In this document: one piece after another, positions 5,848-14,467 of the stretch
Position numbering within the stretch: position 1 is the stretch's first letter
How the letters are laid out: each line of letters starts with the position of its first letter
Assembly: GCA_963774455.1 (NCBI GenBank)
Contig: CAVZFD010000005.1
Coordinates: forward strand, 1,612,001 to 1,676,000
Direction: 5' to 3'
DNA from: DATFVA01 sp963774455
GTDB taxonomy: Bacteria; Bacteroidota; Ignavibacteria; Ignavibacteriales; Ignavibacteriaceae
DNA length: 64,000 nt
The notes under the pieces: model-generated
Database searches by the model: none
The model's input: only the letters and a program-made list of their open reading frames with translations
Told to the model about the DNA's origin: nothing
Program-made: the position numbers and the translations under genes

Positions 5848-8466
5848 ATGCAGCAGCAAACCCCCTTAATGACTCAATATTATAAGGTCAAGGAAGCTAA
5901 TCCTGATACGATTCTGCTATTCAGGATCGGGGATTTCTTTGAAACGTTCGACCAGGATGCAAAGACTGCTTCCAAAGTCCTGGGGATTACCCTTACCAAA
6001 CGGGCGAACGGGGCTGCTGAGGATGTTCCTCTTGCCGGATTCCCCCATCATGCAATCGACACCTACCTGCCCAAGCTTGTCCGCGCCGGGTACCGTGTAG
6101 CTGTGTGCGAGCAGGTTGAAAATCCTAAGTTCGCTAAGGGAATTGTAAAGCGCGAGGTTATTGAGGTTGTTACACCGGGAGTAACGCTGTCGGATAAATT
6201 ACTCGACCACAAGAAAAACAATTACCTTCTTTCGATATATAAAAAAGATGACTTCGCGGGAATTTCGTTCAGCGATATCTCAACAGGTGAGTTTTATACT
6301 TTTGAGATTGCTGCCTCTTTGATCGGTCAGCAGGTTGAATCGATCTCCCCTGCCGAGATCCTGGTTCAGAAAAAAGATAAGGAAGAAATTACAAAGCTGG
6401 TTCATAAAATTAATCCTTCTATCAGGATTACAAAGCTGGATGACTGGATATTCAATTTTGAATATGCAAAAGACCTGCTGCTTATACAGTTTAAGACCGT
6501 AAACCTGAAAGGTTTCGGAGTTGAGAGACTTACTGCCGGAATAATATCGTGCGGTGCGGTTCTTAATTATCTGCAGGAGACACAGAAGGCAAATCTCTCT
6601 CACCTGAATAAGGTTTCTGTTTATAATCCTTCCGAGTATATGGCGCTGGATTATTCCACTAAAAGAAATCTTGAGATCACCTATTCGATGCAGGACGGCG
6701 GTCGCGAGGGTTCTTTAATTGCAATACTCGATAAGACTGAAACAGCGATGGGCGGAAGGCTGCTGAAGAAATGGATAACGGCTCCTCTTATTCAGCTTGA
6801 GCCTGTGCTGAAAAGGCAGGAAAGTGTAGAAGAGCTGCTTAAGAAAAAGACGCTTCGGAAAAAACTTATTGGCGAACTGAAAGAAATAGGCGACCTTGAG
6901 CGGTTGATATCTAAAGTCTGTACGGGTCGCGCAAATCCAAGGGAAATTGTTGCACTAAAATCTTCGCTTAAAAAGGTACCTCAGCTGAAGGCATTATTAA
7001 ATGATACGAAGGTTGATACTCTTGTTCAATTGAATGAGAAACTGCTTCCGCTGGAGAAGCTGATAGAGACAATAGAAAAATCGATAGTTGATAGTCCCCC
7101 GTTAAGCATAGCTGACGGCGGCATTATAAAGGCCGGGTTCAGCATTGAACTCGATGACCTGAGAGATATATCGCTGCACGGGAAGGACTGGATTGCCAGA
7201 CTGCAGAAAAGTGAGCGGGAAAGAACGGGAATATCTTCTCTAAAAGTTAACTATAACAGGGTGTTTGGATACTACATTGAGGTAAGTAACGCGCATAAGG
7301 AAAAGATCCCCGATAATTATATAAGAAAACAGACCCTGGTAAATTGTGAAAGGTATATTACTCCAGAACTGAAGAACTATGAGGACAAGATCCTGAACGC
7401 CGAGGAGAAGATATACGAACTGGAATCGCAGCTGTTCAATGAGATAAGATTGACCACCGCGGACGAAGCCGAAAATATTCAGCAGAACGCGCGGATGATA
7501 GCGATGCTCGACTGCTTTCTTTCATTCGCCCAATGCGCCGATGAATATCATTATGTTAAACCCTTGCTTGATGAAGGGGATAAAATTGAAATTAATGATG
7601 GGCGTCACCCGGTTGTTGAACAGATACTTCCTCCGGGAGAAAAGTATACTCCTAACTCCTGCCGGATCGACAATGAATCGGATCAGATCATTATTCTTAC
7701 CGGACCTAATATGGCCGGTAAATCGGTTTACCTGCGCCAGCTGGGACTAATTGTTCTTCTTGCGCAGATCGGTTCTTTCGTTCCTGCAAAGGAAGCTCAC
7801 ATCGGGTTAATCGACCGGATATTCACGCGTGTCGGTGCAAGCGATAATATTTCAGCCGGTGAAAGTACCTTCCTGGTTGAGATGCAGGAAGCGGCTAATA
7901 TTTTGAACAACGCAACTTCCCGGAGCCTGATCCTGCTCGATGAAATAGGAAGAGGCACAAGCACCTTCGACGGAATATCAATTGCTTGGGCGATAACGGA
8001 ATACCTTCACGAAAATCAGCAGCTATCAGCGAAAACTTTATTCGCTACCCATTACCATGAGCTGAACGAAATGGCAGAGATATATCCCCGTATAAAAAAT
8101 TATAAGGTTGAGGTAAGGGAGTACGACGACAAGGTCATCTTCCTTCATAAAGTTAATCCCGGCAGGGCGGATCACAGCTATGGGATCCAGGTGGGGCAGA
8201 TGGCGGGACTCCCTGTATACGTAACCAACCGAGCAAAGGAAGTGCTGCAGAATCTTGAAAGCAAAGAACTGACTCCTTACGAAGAGAAAAAAGAAAAATT
8301 AAAGAAGCTGAAACAGAAGGACGATCTTCAGATAAGTCTTTTTGAAGTGAAGGATGATAAAATCAGGACTGAGATAGAAGATATTGAAATAAACAATCTT
8401 ACTCCGCTTGAAGCGTTAAATAAGCTGAGCGAATTAAAGAAAAAAGTTAAAGAGAAAACGCAATGA
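5848..8466 (+). CDS. mutS: DNA mismatch repair protein MutS
   Basis: 872 residues, full length for bacterial MutS. The mismatch-reading F-x-E motif is FFE at residues 30-32 in the N-terminal domain. The connector, lever and clamp domains follow. The ATPase has Walker A GPNMAGKS near residues 619-626, Walker B LILLDEIGRGTSTFDG near 694-709 and the TLFATHYHEL motif. Near the C-terminus QISLF (about 828-832) matches the beta-sliding-clamp binding motif, followed by a helical tetramerisation tail. It recognises base mismatches and recruits MutL, which is not in the window. The ATG at 5848 is the first in frame and fits the family N-terminus. The lipoprotein gene overlaps its end by 4 bp (ATGA). 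It borders the integron remnant on its 5' side. Confidence 0.98.
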   Translation: MQQQTPLMTQYYKVKEANPDTILLFRIGDFFETFDQDAKTASKVLGITLTKRANGAAEDVPLAGFPHHAIDTYLPKLVRAGYRVAVCEQVENPKFAKGIVKREVIEVVTPGVTLSDKLLDHKKNNYLLSIYKKDDFAGISFSDISTGEFYTFEIAASLIGQQVESISPAEILVQKKDKEEITKLVHKINPSIRITKLDDWIFNFEYAKDLLLIQFKTVNLKGFGVERLTAGIISCGAVLNYLQETQKANLSHLNKVSVYNPSEYMALDYSTKRNLEITYSMQDGGREGSLIAILDKTETAMGGRLLKKWITAPLIQLEPVLKRQESVEELLKKKTLRKKLIGELKEIGDLERLISKVCTGRANPREIVALKSSLKKVPQLKALLNDTKVDTLVQLNEKLLPLEKLIETIEKSIVDSPPLSIADGGIIKAGFSIELDDLRDISLHGKDWIARLQKSERERTGISSLKVNYNRVFGYYIEVSNAHKEKIPDNYIRKQTLVNCERYITPELKNYEDKILNAEEKIYELESQLFNEIRLTTADEAENIQQNARMIAMLDCFLSFAQCADEYHYVKPLLDEGDKIEINDGRHPVVEQILPPGEKYTPNSCRIDNESDQIIILTGPNMAGKSVYLRQLGLIVLLAQIGSFVPAKEAHIGLIDRIFTRVGASDNISAGESTFLVEMQEAANILNNATSRSLILLDEIGRGTSTFDGISIAWAITEYLHENQQLSAKTLFATHYHELNEMAEIYPRIKNYKVEVREYDDKVIFLHKVNPGRADHSYGIQVGQMAGLPVYVTNRAKEVLQNLESKELTPYEEKKEKLKKLKQKDDLQISLFEVKDDKIRTEIEDIEINNLTPLEALNKLSELKKKVKEKTQ

Positions 8467-9077
8467 AATCATTTATCTTACTGGGAATTATTTCCATCGC
8501 TGTGTTGTTTTATTCATGCGGCGAGAAAGGCACTCCTGAGGAGAAGCAGTACATTGATCAGGTTGAGCAGTTCAGAAATGAAAAAAATGATTATATGAAA
8601 AATAATCCTGAGTCTCCTTTCAACCAGGATACAACCATAAAATTTGAATCCCTTAACTATTATGATGTAGCCCCCAATTTTGTTTTCAAAAGCAGGCTGT
8701 TTGAATACCCTCAGAAAGACACCATTACGGTATACGGCACCAAAGGTGAAGAAAGGAAAGCGGTTCGGTACGGTTACATAGCATTCGACTACAAGAACCA
8801 TCCCTATAAGGTAAATGTGTATAAAGGAACCACTTCCGGGGGCGAAGAGTATTACAGTATCTGGTTCACCGATAAAACGACCGGGGATGAGACTTACGGT
8901 GTCGGCCGCTATATAGATTTTGATATAAACCCCGATAGTAATTATGTTTACACTGTCGATTTTAACCTGGCTTACAATCCCTATTGCGCATACAGTGCTA
9001 AGTATTCGTGTGCCATTCCTACCAAAGAGGATCATCTTGACCTTGCGGTAACTGCCGGGGAGAAAAAATTTCACTAA
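8463..9077 (+). CDS. DUF1684-family lipoprotein
   Basis: 204 residues. The N-terminus is a lipoprotein signal peptide with lipobox FYSC, Cys at about residue 19, and Gly-Glu after it. The body matches DUF1684: a YDVAPNF..F segment, an ITVYGTKGEERKAVRYG strand, then TGDETYGVGRYIDFDINPD and the strongly conserved end VDFNLAYNPYCAYSAKYSC plus a final A-V-T-A-G-E-K. The DUF1684 C-terminal Y-N-P-x-C-A-Y-x-x-x-Y-x-C-P pattern is present with A for P. It overlaps mutS by 4 bp and is followed by aroF after 19 bp, so the three are probably co-transcribed. The biochemical role of DUF1684 is not known. Confidence 0.85.
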   Translation: MKSFILLGIISIAVLFYSCGEKGTPEEKQYIDQVEQFRNEKNDYMKNNPESPFNQDTTIKFESLNYYDVAPNFVFKSRLFEYPQKDTITVYGTKGEERKAVRYGYIAFDYKNHPYKVNVYKGTTSGGEEYYSIWFTDKTTGDETYGVGRYIDFDINPDSNYVYTVDFNLAYNPYCAYSAKYSCAIPTKEDHLDLAVTAGEKKFH

Positions 9078-9096
9078 GCTGATTTTGGAGAAATAA

Positions 9097-10113
9097 GTGG
9101 TTGTAGTACTGGAAAAAAACGTTTCTGATTCCCAGTTAGAGAATATTATTAAACATCTTGAAGATTTCGGGTTTTCTATCCATAAATCGACAGGTGATGA
9201 ACAGATTGTTCTGGGTGCTATTGGCGTAAAGCCTGAATTTGACATCAGGAAAGTTAAAATACTTGATGGTGTAGCTGATGTTTTCCGGATTACAGAACCC
9301 TTTAAGCTTGCAAGCAGAACCTATAAAAAAGAGGATACCATACTGAAAGTAAAAGATGTTGAGATCGGCGGAAATGAAGTTATCGTGATGGCCGGTCCAT
9401 GCTCGGTTGAGAACGAGGATCAGATATTCAGACTGGCTGAGATTGTATCTAAGGCCGGGGCGAAGGTGTTGAGGGGCGGTGCGTTTAAGCCGAGGACATC
9501 TCCGTATTCGTTCCAGGGACTTGGAGAAGAGGGCTTGAAAATGATGCGTGAAGCTGCCGATAAAAACAATCTTGTTATGATAACCGAGGTACTTGAAATC
9601 AACCATATACCACTGGTGGAGAAGTACACCGACATTTTCCAGGTTGGCGCGCGGAATATGCAGAATTTTTCCCTGCTCAGGGAAATCGGGAAAGCCTCAA
9701 AACCGGTGATGCTTAAAAGAGGGCTTGCTGCTACCATTGATGATCTGTTGATGTCGGCTGAATACGTCCTTGTTAACGGCAATGAGCAGGTGATGCTCTG
9801 TGAAAGAGGTATAAGAACATTTGAAACGAATACAAGGAATACATTCGATCTCTCCGCAATTCCTGTAATTCATAAGAGAAGTCACCTCCCAGTTGTAGCC
9901 GATCCATCCCACGCAACAGGGATGCGGGATAAAGTGCTTCCGATGGCTCGTGCGGCTGTTGCAGCAGGCTGTGATGCGCTGATGATTGAAGTTCACCACG
10001 ACCCCGAAAATGCTTTATCTGACGGTCCCCAGGCCCTTCTGCCGGAAGACTTTACAGTACTTATGAAACAGGTCCGGGCCATAGCCGAAGTCATAGGACG
10101 AAAGATCAGCTGA
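9097..10113 (+). CDS. aroF: 3-deoxy-7-phosphoheptulonate (DAHP) synthase, KDO8P-synthase-like type
   Basis: 338 residues. First enzyme of aromatic amino acid synthesis: PEP plus erythrose 4-phosphate gives DAHP, in the cytoplasm. Residues 1 to about 75 form a small ferredoxin/ACT-like regulatory domain, as in Thermotoga-type enzymes. The catalytic barrel shows MAGPCSVE, RGGAFKPRTSPYSFQG, VGARNMQNFSLL, KPVMLKRG, CERGIRTFE, VADPSHATG and MIEVHHDPENALSDG, covering the PEP, metal (Cys, His, Glu, Asp) and phosphate ligands. The start is GTG at 9097, chosen because GGAG lies 7 bp upstream and there is no ATG before the regulatory domain. Feedback control by Tyr or Phe through the N-domain is typical of the family. 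Confidence 0.95.
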   Translation: MVVVLEKNVSDSQLENIIKHLEDFGFSIHKSTGDEQIVLGAIGVKPEFDIRKVKILDGVADVFRITEPFKLASRTYKKEDTILKVKDVEIGGNEVIVMAGPCSVENEDQIFRLAEIVSKAGAKVLRGGAFKPRTSPYSFQGLGEEGLKMMREAADKNNLVMITEVLEINHIPLVEKYTDIFQVGARNMQNFSLLREIGKASKPVMLKRGLAATIDDLLMSAEYVLVNGNEQVMLCERGIRTFETNTRNTFDLSAIPVIHKRSHLPVVADPSHATGMRDKVLPMARAAVAAGCDALMIEVHHDPENALSDGPQALLPEDFTVLMKQVRAIAEVIGRKIS

Positions 10114-10167
10114 GACCCTTGCTCCCGATAGTGCTACCCGGCTCAGATCGTGCCAAATCTGAAATTA

Positions 10168-10322
10168 CCCCTTATTTCGCAAATATCCCTTATTGCGAAA
10201 CTCCCCCGTATTTCTAAACTGACCCCGTATCCGGGAAACTAACTCCCGCTATCGAAACTGGCCTGAATCTGAATTCGAAACTGCCCCCGGATTTCTAAGC
10301 TTATCCCCTATCGAAACTGACT
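10168..10322. repeat. Degenerate tandem repeat of about 18-22 bp units
   Basis: About eight imperfect units share the pattern CCCC-N-TAT-N(1-3)-C-N-AAACT. Examples are CCCCGTATTTCTAAACTGA (from about 10203), CCCCGTATCCGGGAAACTAA, CTCCCGCTATCGAAACTGG and CCCCTATCGAAACTGACTG. It is non-coding and lies in the gap after aroF. The role is unknown. Confidence 0.5.
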
Positions 10323-10504
10323 GACATTTATGTCATACTATTAAATTTTTCAACAGCTGAGGAAATGGCGTTTTTAGACAATTTTAACTGTCTCATTTTG
10401 AGTGCACAAGGCACATGCTAGGCCTATGCCCGCCTACTGTCAGGCCAACAAACTGGGTAAAGTAGATGTCTGCCATTTTGTCATACCTGTTTAATTTCAC
10501 AACA
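10321..10504. repeat. Pair of imperfect 35-bp direct repeats containing a TGACAT palindrome
   Basis: 10321-10355 (beginning CTGACATTTATGTCATACTA) and 10470-10504 (beginning CTGCCATTTTGTCATACCTG) align over about 35 bases, both ending CAACA. The first contains the perfect palindrome TGACAT-TT-ATGTCA. They lie in the 574-bp gap between aroF and the esterase gene. They could be regulator sites or repeat debris. The rest of this gap (10114-10167, 10356-10469, 10505-10591) shows nothing recognisable. Confidence 0.4.
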
Positions 10505-10591
10505 TAAGATTCCGTGAAGAGGAAATTCTTTTGAAACTAACTATAAGCTTAAAATGTAAGGTAATTTTGGATTTTCTCCTGATAATTCAGG

Positions 10592-10621
10592 TTGCTTTCA
10601 AATCTATATTTCATATATTTG
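10592..10621 (+). promoter_or_regulatory. Candidate Bacteroidota-type promoter for the esterase/amidoligase cluster
   Basis: TTG at 10592-10594 is followed after 19 bp by TATATTTG at 10614-10621, matching the -33 TTG and -7 TAnnTTTG elements of Bacteroidota promoters. Transcription would begin about 60 bp before the esterase start. Confidence 0.5.
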
Positions 10622-10687
10622 CAGCCAATAAACTCAGTATAATCAGCTAATCCTAATCACAGCCTGAACCCGGCCAACAGGACATAC

Positions 10688-11422
10688 TTGAAAGAAGCAT
10701 ATCATAAATGGTACACAAACTATCTTAACCGGGAGTTTGAATTACTGGAGTTCGGGCATTCGGGGTATCCTGTTATTGCATTCCCTACTTCCCGGGGCAG
10801 GTATTTTGAACTAAAGGATTTCGGACTGATAGACTCTGTTTCCCATCTCATAGAATCAGGGCAGGTTAAGATTTATTGTCCCGACAGTATTGATTCCGAC
10901 AGCTGGTACAATTATTCCATCCATCCGGCCGACAGGGTAAAAACTCACATCGGATATGAGAATGTTATCCTTAATGATGTCATCGAATATGCAAAGCATG
11001 ATTCGGGATATAGCAAAGTAGCTGTTGCCGGGGCAAGTTTCGGAGCCTACCATGCGGCCAATATTGCATTCCGGCATCCGGACCTTGTAAGTTATCTGTT
11101 CTGTATGGGCGGGGCTTTTGATATCAAGCAATTCATAATGGGCTACTATGATGAGAACTGTTATTTTAACAATCCGCCCGATTACCTGACTAATCTTAAC
11201 GACGAGTGGTATCTGAGCAGGATCAGAAATATGGGTATTGCGCTGGGAACCGGCGATCAGGATATGTGTCTCCAGGAAAATATAAATCTTTCAAATATCC
11301 TCGGCCAGAAAGGGATAAAGCACTGGCTTGATATCAGGCAGGGTGCCGGGCACGACTGGCAATGGTGGCGGGAGATGTTTCCTGCTTACCTTTCACAAAT
11401 CCGTATCACCGAATTTCGCTAA
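10688..11422 (+). CDS. Esterase-family alpha/beta hydrolase (Esterase D/PF00756-like)
   Basis: 244 residues. The nucleophile elbow is GASFG, with Ser at about residue 118 in VAVAGASFGAYHAAN. The acid is probably the Asp in GTGDQDMCLQ, and the His is in GAGHDWQWWREMFP, so the triad is complete. No signal peptide, therefore cytoplasmic. The start is TTG at 10688, with AGGA about 7 bases upstream; no ATG precedes the conserved HKWYTNYLNREF opening. It begins a run of same-strand genes (ATP-grasp, GCS2-like ligase, amidotransferase, ATP-grasp-like, GH13-like). The likely job is hydrolysis of an ester or acyl group on the product or precursor of that pathway; this is inferred from position only. 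Confidence 0.8.
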   Translation: MKEAYHKWYTNYLNREFELLEFGHSGYPVIAFPTSRGRYFELKDFGLIDSVSHLIESGQVKIYCPDSIDSDSWYNYSIHPADRVKTHIGYENVILNDVIEYAKHDSGYSKVAVAGASFGAYHAANIAFRHPDLVSYLFCMGGAFDIKQFIMGYYDENCYFNNPPDYLTNLNDEWYLSRIRNMGIALGTGDQDMCLQENINLSNILGQKGIKHWLDIRQGAGHDWQWWREMFPAYLSQIRITEFR

Positions 11423-11509
11423 TATTGTAATTCATTTTAAGAATAGTTACTTTAATTTCAGTTTTAGAACATTTCCATTTTTTCACCCTAACCCAAAGGC
11501 CGATTTCTA

Positions 11510-12466
11510 ATGAAGAAAATAGGAATTCTTTTCGGACAGGAAAACACCTTCCCCCACGCTTTTGTTGAAAGAGTAAACTCCAAAAAAGAATCCGGAATTC
11601 AGGCAGAATTTGTTAAAATAGATAGAGTTGAACAAGGAGAGGATAGCGCATATGATGTAATCATAGACCGGATATCGCAGGATGTTCCCTTTTACCGTGC
11701 GTATCTTAAAAATGCGGCCTTGTCAGGTGCGGCGGTTATAAATAATCCTTTCTGGTGGACGGCAGATGATAAGTTTTTCAATAATGCCCTGATGACCAAA
11801 CTTAACGTGGCGGTACCTAAAACTGTGCTTCTCCCTTCTAATCAGCATCCGCCCGACACAAATGAGAATTCTTTCCGGAACCTCGCATACCCGCTTGACT
11901 GGGAAAGTATGTTTGAATATGTGGGCTTTCCTGCATACTTCAAGCCGTTCGCTGGAGGAGGCTGGAAGAATGTTTATAAGCTGAATAATGCTGACGATTT
12001 CTTCAAAGCCTATAATGAAACCGGTCAGCTCGTTATGATGCTGCAGGAGGAAATAATTTTTGACACTTACTACAGGTGTTACTGTCTCGACAGAAAAGAT
12101 GTTCATATTATGCAGTATGACCCGAGGCAGCCACATCATCTTCGTTATGTTAAAGGTAAAATGAAAGAGGAAAAGAAAGTACTTAAACTGCTTGAAGAAG
12201 CTGTTTTGAGCATCAACAGGGCGCTTGGCTACGATTTTAATACCGTTGAATTAGCAATGCGGGAAGGTGTGCCCTACGCTATTGATTTCTGTAACCCCGC
12301 ACCGGATGCAGATATTCATTCTGTCGGTGAAGAAAATTTTGAGTGGATAGTTGAAGCTTCGGCTAATATGGCAATCAGGAAAGCAAAGGAACATAAGCCG
12401 GGTATGAATAATCTTACCTGGGGTAACTTTATGAATTCTTTTGTAAATGATAAAAGTTTGAAATAA
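11510..12466 (+). CDS. ATP-grasp ligase family protein (glutathione synthetase/RimK-like)
   Basis: 318 residues. The central domain has the ATP-binding KPFAGGGWKNVYKL glycine loop (about residues 146-159), VMMLQEEI for adenine and lid contacts, and the metal-binding end VELAMREG...AIDFCNPAPDAD, where Asp and Asn take the D-x-x-N role. The first 100 residues are the N-terminal substrate domain (MKKIGILFGQENTFP...). ATP-grasp enzymes join a carboxylate to an amine through an acyl phosphate. It lies 87 bp after the esterase and 18 bp before the GCS2-type ligase, so the two ligases are probably made together. Substrates are unknown. D-Ala-D-Ala ligase is unlikely, as the hallmark motifs differ. 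Confidence 0.8.
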   Translation: MKKIGILFGQENTFPHAFVERVNSKKESGIQAEFVKIDRVEQGEDSAYDVIIDRISQDVPFYRAYLKNAALSGAAVINNPFWWTADDKFFNNALMTKLNVAVPKTVLLPSNQHPPDTNENSFRNLAYPLDWESMFEYVGFPAYFKPFAGGGWKNVYKLNNADDFFKAYNETGQLVMMLQEEIIFDTYYRCYCLDRKDVHIMQYDPRQPHHLRYVKGKMKEEKKVLKLLEEAVLSINRALGYDFNTVELAMREGVPYAIDFCNPAPDADIHSVGEENFEWIVEASANMAIRKAKEHKPGMNNLTWGNFMNSFVNDKSLK

Positions 12467-12484
12467 CAAACAATAAAAAATAAT

Positions 12485-13600
12485 ATGACCGAGCCCGGAT
12501 TATTTACATTAGGAATTGAAGAAGAATTCCAGATAATCGACCCCGAATCTCGGGAGCTTCGCTCACATATTCAGCAGATACTTGAAGACGGCAAGATGAT
12601 TCTTGCTGAAAATGTTAAGCCCGAAATGCATCAATCGGTAGTCGAAGTCGGTACCAACATCTGCAGGGATATACATGATGCACGGGAGCAGGTCACCAGA
12701 CTGAGAAGCGACCTTGCCAAACTTGCAATGAAGAAAAGCCTAAGGATAGCTGCAGCAGGCACTCATCCTTTTTCTCATTGGAAGGATCAGAAAATTACTG
12801 AACACCCCAGGTATAAAACGATTGTCACAGATATGCAGCAGGTTGCCAGGGCCAACCTGATCTTCGGACTGCATGTCCATGTAGGTGTAGACGATCGTGA
12901 AACAGCACTTCACATTATGAATGCTGCAAGGTATTTCCTTCCTCATATTTTCGCACTATCGACAAACTCGCCTTTCTGGCTCGGAAGAAATACCGGGTTC
13001 AAATCATACAGAAGTAAGGTCTTCGACCGTTTCCCAAGAACGGGCATCCCAGATTATTTTAACAGTCTCTCCGAGTACGACAATTTCATCCGGCTGCTTA
13101 TAAAAACGAATTGTATTGACGATGCAAAGAAAATCTGGTGGGATATACGTGCTCACCCCATATTTGAAACACTCGAATTCAGGGTATGCGATATCCCGAT
13201 GCGCGTTGATGAAACAATTGCACTTGCTGCGCTTATGCAGGCTGTGGTTGCAAAGCTCCATAAACTGGTTAAACAGAACCTCGGGTTCAGACTTTACCGC
13301 AGGGCCCTGATAGCAGAAAATAAATGGCGCGCGGCCAGGTACGGGATCCAGGGAAAGCTTATCGATTTCGGAAAACAGGCTGAGGTCCCTACTATTAAAC
13401 TTATTGACGAACTGCTTGAATTCGTCGATGAGGTTGTTGATGAGCTTGATTCGCGCAAAGAGATAAATTATATAAAGAAGATATGTGAGAACGGAACCGG
13501 GGCCGATCGTCAGCTTGAGGTATGGGAACAGTCATATGACACAAAAAATGTTGTTGATTTTATAATTGATGAAACTCATCATGGGTTAAACCTGGATTGA
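12485..13600 (+). CDS. Carboxylate-amine ligase, YbdK/GCS2 family
   Basis: 371 residues, the usual length for YbdK-type proteins. It starts LFTLGIEEEFQIIDPESREL, the GCS2 signature in which the glutamates bind the catalytic metals. It continues with MHQSVVEVGT, AAAGTHPFSHW, LIFGLHVHVGVDD and the FRVCDIPMRVDETIALAALMQAVV segment. All main blocks of the glutamine-synthetase-like fold are present. YbdK of E. coli has weak glutamate-cysteine ligase activity and its true substrate is unsettled. The gene sits 18 bp after the ATP-grasp gene and 28 bp before the amidotransferase. A gamma-glutamyl or similar amide bond is the likely chemistry. Confidence 0.88.
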   Translation: MTEPGLFTLGIEEEFQIIDPESRELRSHIQQILEDGKMILAENVKPEMHQSVVEVGTNICRDIHDAREQVTRLRSDLAKLAMKKSLRIAAAGTHPFSHWKDQKITEHPRYKTIVTDMQQVARANLIFGLHVHVGVDDRETALHIMNAARYFLPHIFALSTNSPFWLGRNTGFKSYRSKVFDRFPRTGIPDYFNSLSEYDNFIRLLIKTNCIDDAKKIWWDIRAHPIFETLEFRVCDIPMRVDETIALAALMQAVVAKLHKLVKQNLGFRLYRRALIAENKWRAARYGIQGKLIDFGKQAEVPTIKLIDELLEFVDEVVDELDSRKEINYIKKICENGTGADRQLEVWEQSYDTKNVVDFIIDETHHGLNLD

Positions 13601-13628
13601 TTAATTATCAAAACTAAAAGGAGAATTT

Positions 13629-14459
13629 TTGGCATCAATTAAAGCTGCAGTTATAGACTTATACAATAACGAACCAAATGAAGGGATCCGCTGTATAAAG
13701 GACATCCTTTCAGATATAAGCACTGAGAACGGTTTATCTTTTAATTATAAAGTATTTGAAACACGGTATAAAGATGAGATACCGGGTGAAGATTATGATA
13801 TTTTTATCTCATCTGGCGGTCCCGGAAATCCTTTTGACGGAGAAGGCAAACGGTGGGAAAAAGTTTATTTCGACCTGGTTGACAGCATCTGGAATCACAA
13901 TCAGAATAATCCCGAACGAAAGAAATATATCTTTTTCATCTGTCATTCTTTCCAATTAATGAGCAGGCACTTTAAGCTGGGACAGGTATCGAAAAGAGAC
14001 AAAACCTCGTTTGGGCTTCTCCCCTTTTCAAAGACAGAGGATGGTTTAGACGACAGACTGCTTAAAGATCTGCCTGACCCATTCTATGCAGCCGACATCA
14101 GACAGTACCAGGTAACCGATCCCGAAAAGAGAGTTTTTAATGAACTGGGAGCAAAAATACTTTCGTATGAAATTCCTGTTGGGGAAGGGAAACAGGATAA
14201 GGCATTTACTGCGGTCAGAATGTCGGATGAAATAATAGGGACACAATTTCATCCTGAGGCTGACCCGGAAAGTATGCTTTATCATTTGAGGCAGGATGAA
14301 CGCAGGAAGCAGATCGAAGATTTATTCGGCAGCGGCAAATATGAAAAGATGCTCAGCTGGCTTAATGATGAAGATAAGATGAAGCTTACAAGAAAAACTA
14401 TTCTGCCGGGATTTCTTAATACAGCAGTTAAAGAATTAACCTCAACTTATTCCGTTTAA
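13629..14459 (+). CDS. Class I glutamine amidotransferase-like protein
   Basis: 276 residues. The catalytic Cys is in FFICHSFQLMSRHF (about residue 112) and the His-Glu pair in GTQFHPEADPESM, so the triad of a class I (triad) GATase is complete. SSGGPGNPFDGEG near residue 60 is the oxyanion glycine loop. The start is TTG at 13629, preceded by AAGGAG; no nearby ATG fits. Such domains release ammonia from glutamine for a partner ligase, or hydrolyse gamma-glutamyl bonds as in PuuD. It sits between two ligase-like genes (28 and 8 bp away), so either ammonia supply or gamma-glutamyl removal would fit. C-terminal residues about 215-276 form an extra helical tail. Confidence 0.85.
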   Translation: MASIKAAVIDLYNNEPNEGIRCIKDILSDISTENGLSFNYKVFETRYKDEIPGEDYDIFISSGGPGNPFDGEGKRWEKVYFDLVDSIWNHNQNNPERKKYIFFICHSFQLMSRHFKLGQVSKRDKTSFGLLPFSKTEDGLDDRLLKDLPDPFYAADIRQYQVTDPEKRVFNELGAKILSYEIPVGEGKQDKAFTAVRMSDEIIGTQFHPEADPESMLYHLRQDERRKQIEDLFGSGKYEKMLSWLNDEDKMKLTRKTILPGFLNTAVKELTSTYSV

Positions 14460-14467
14460 TCAGGCCG

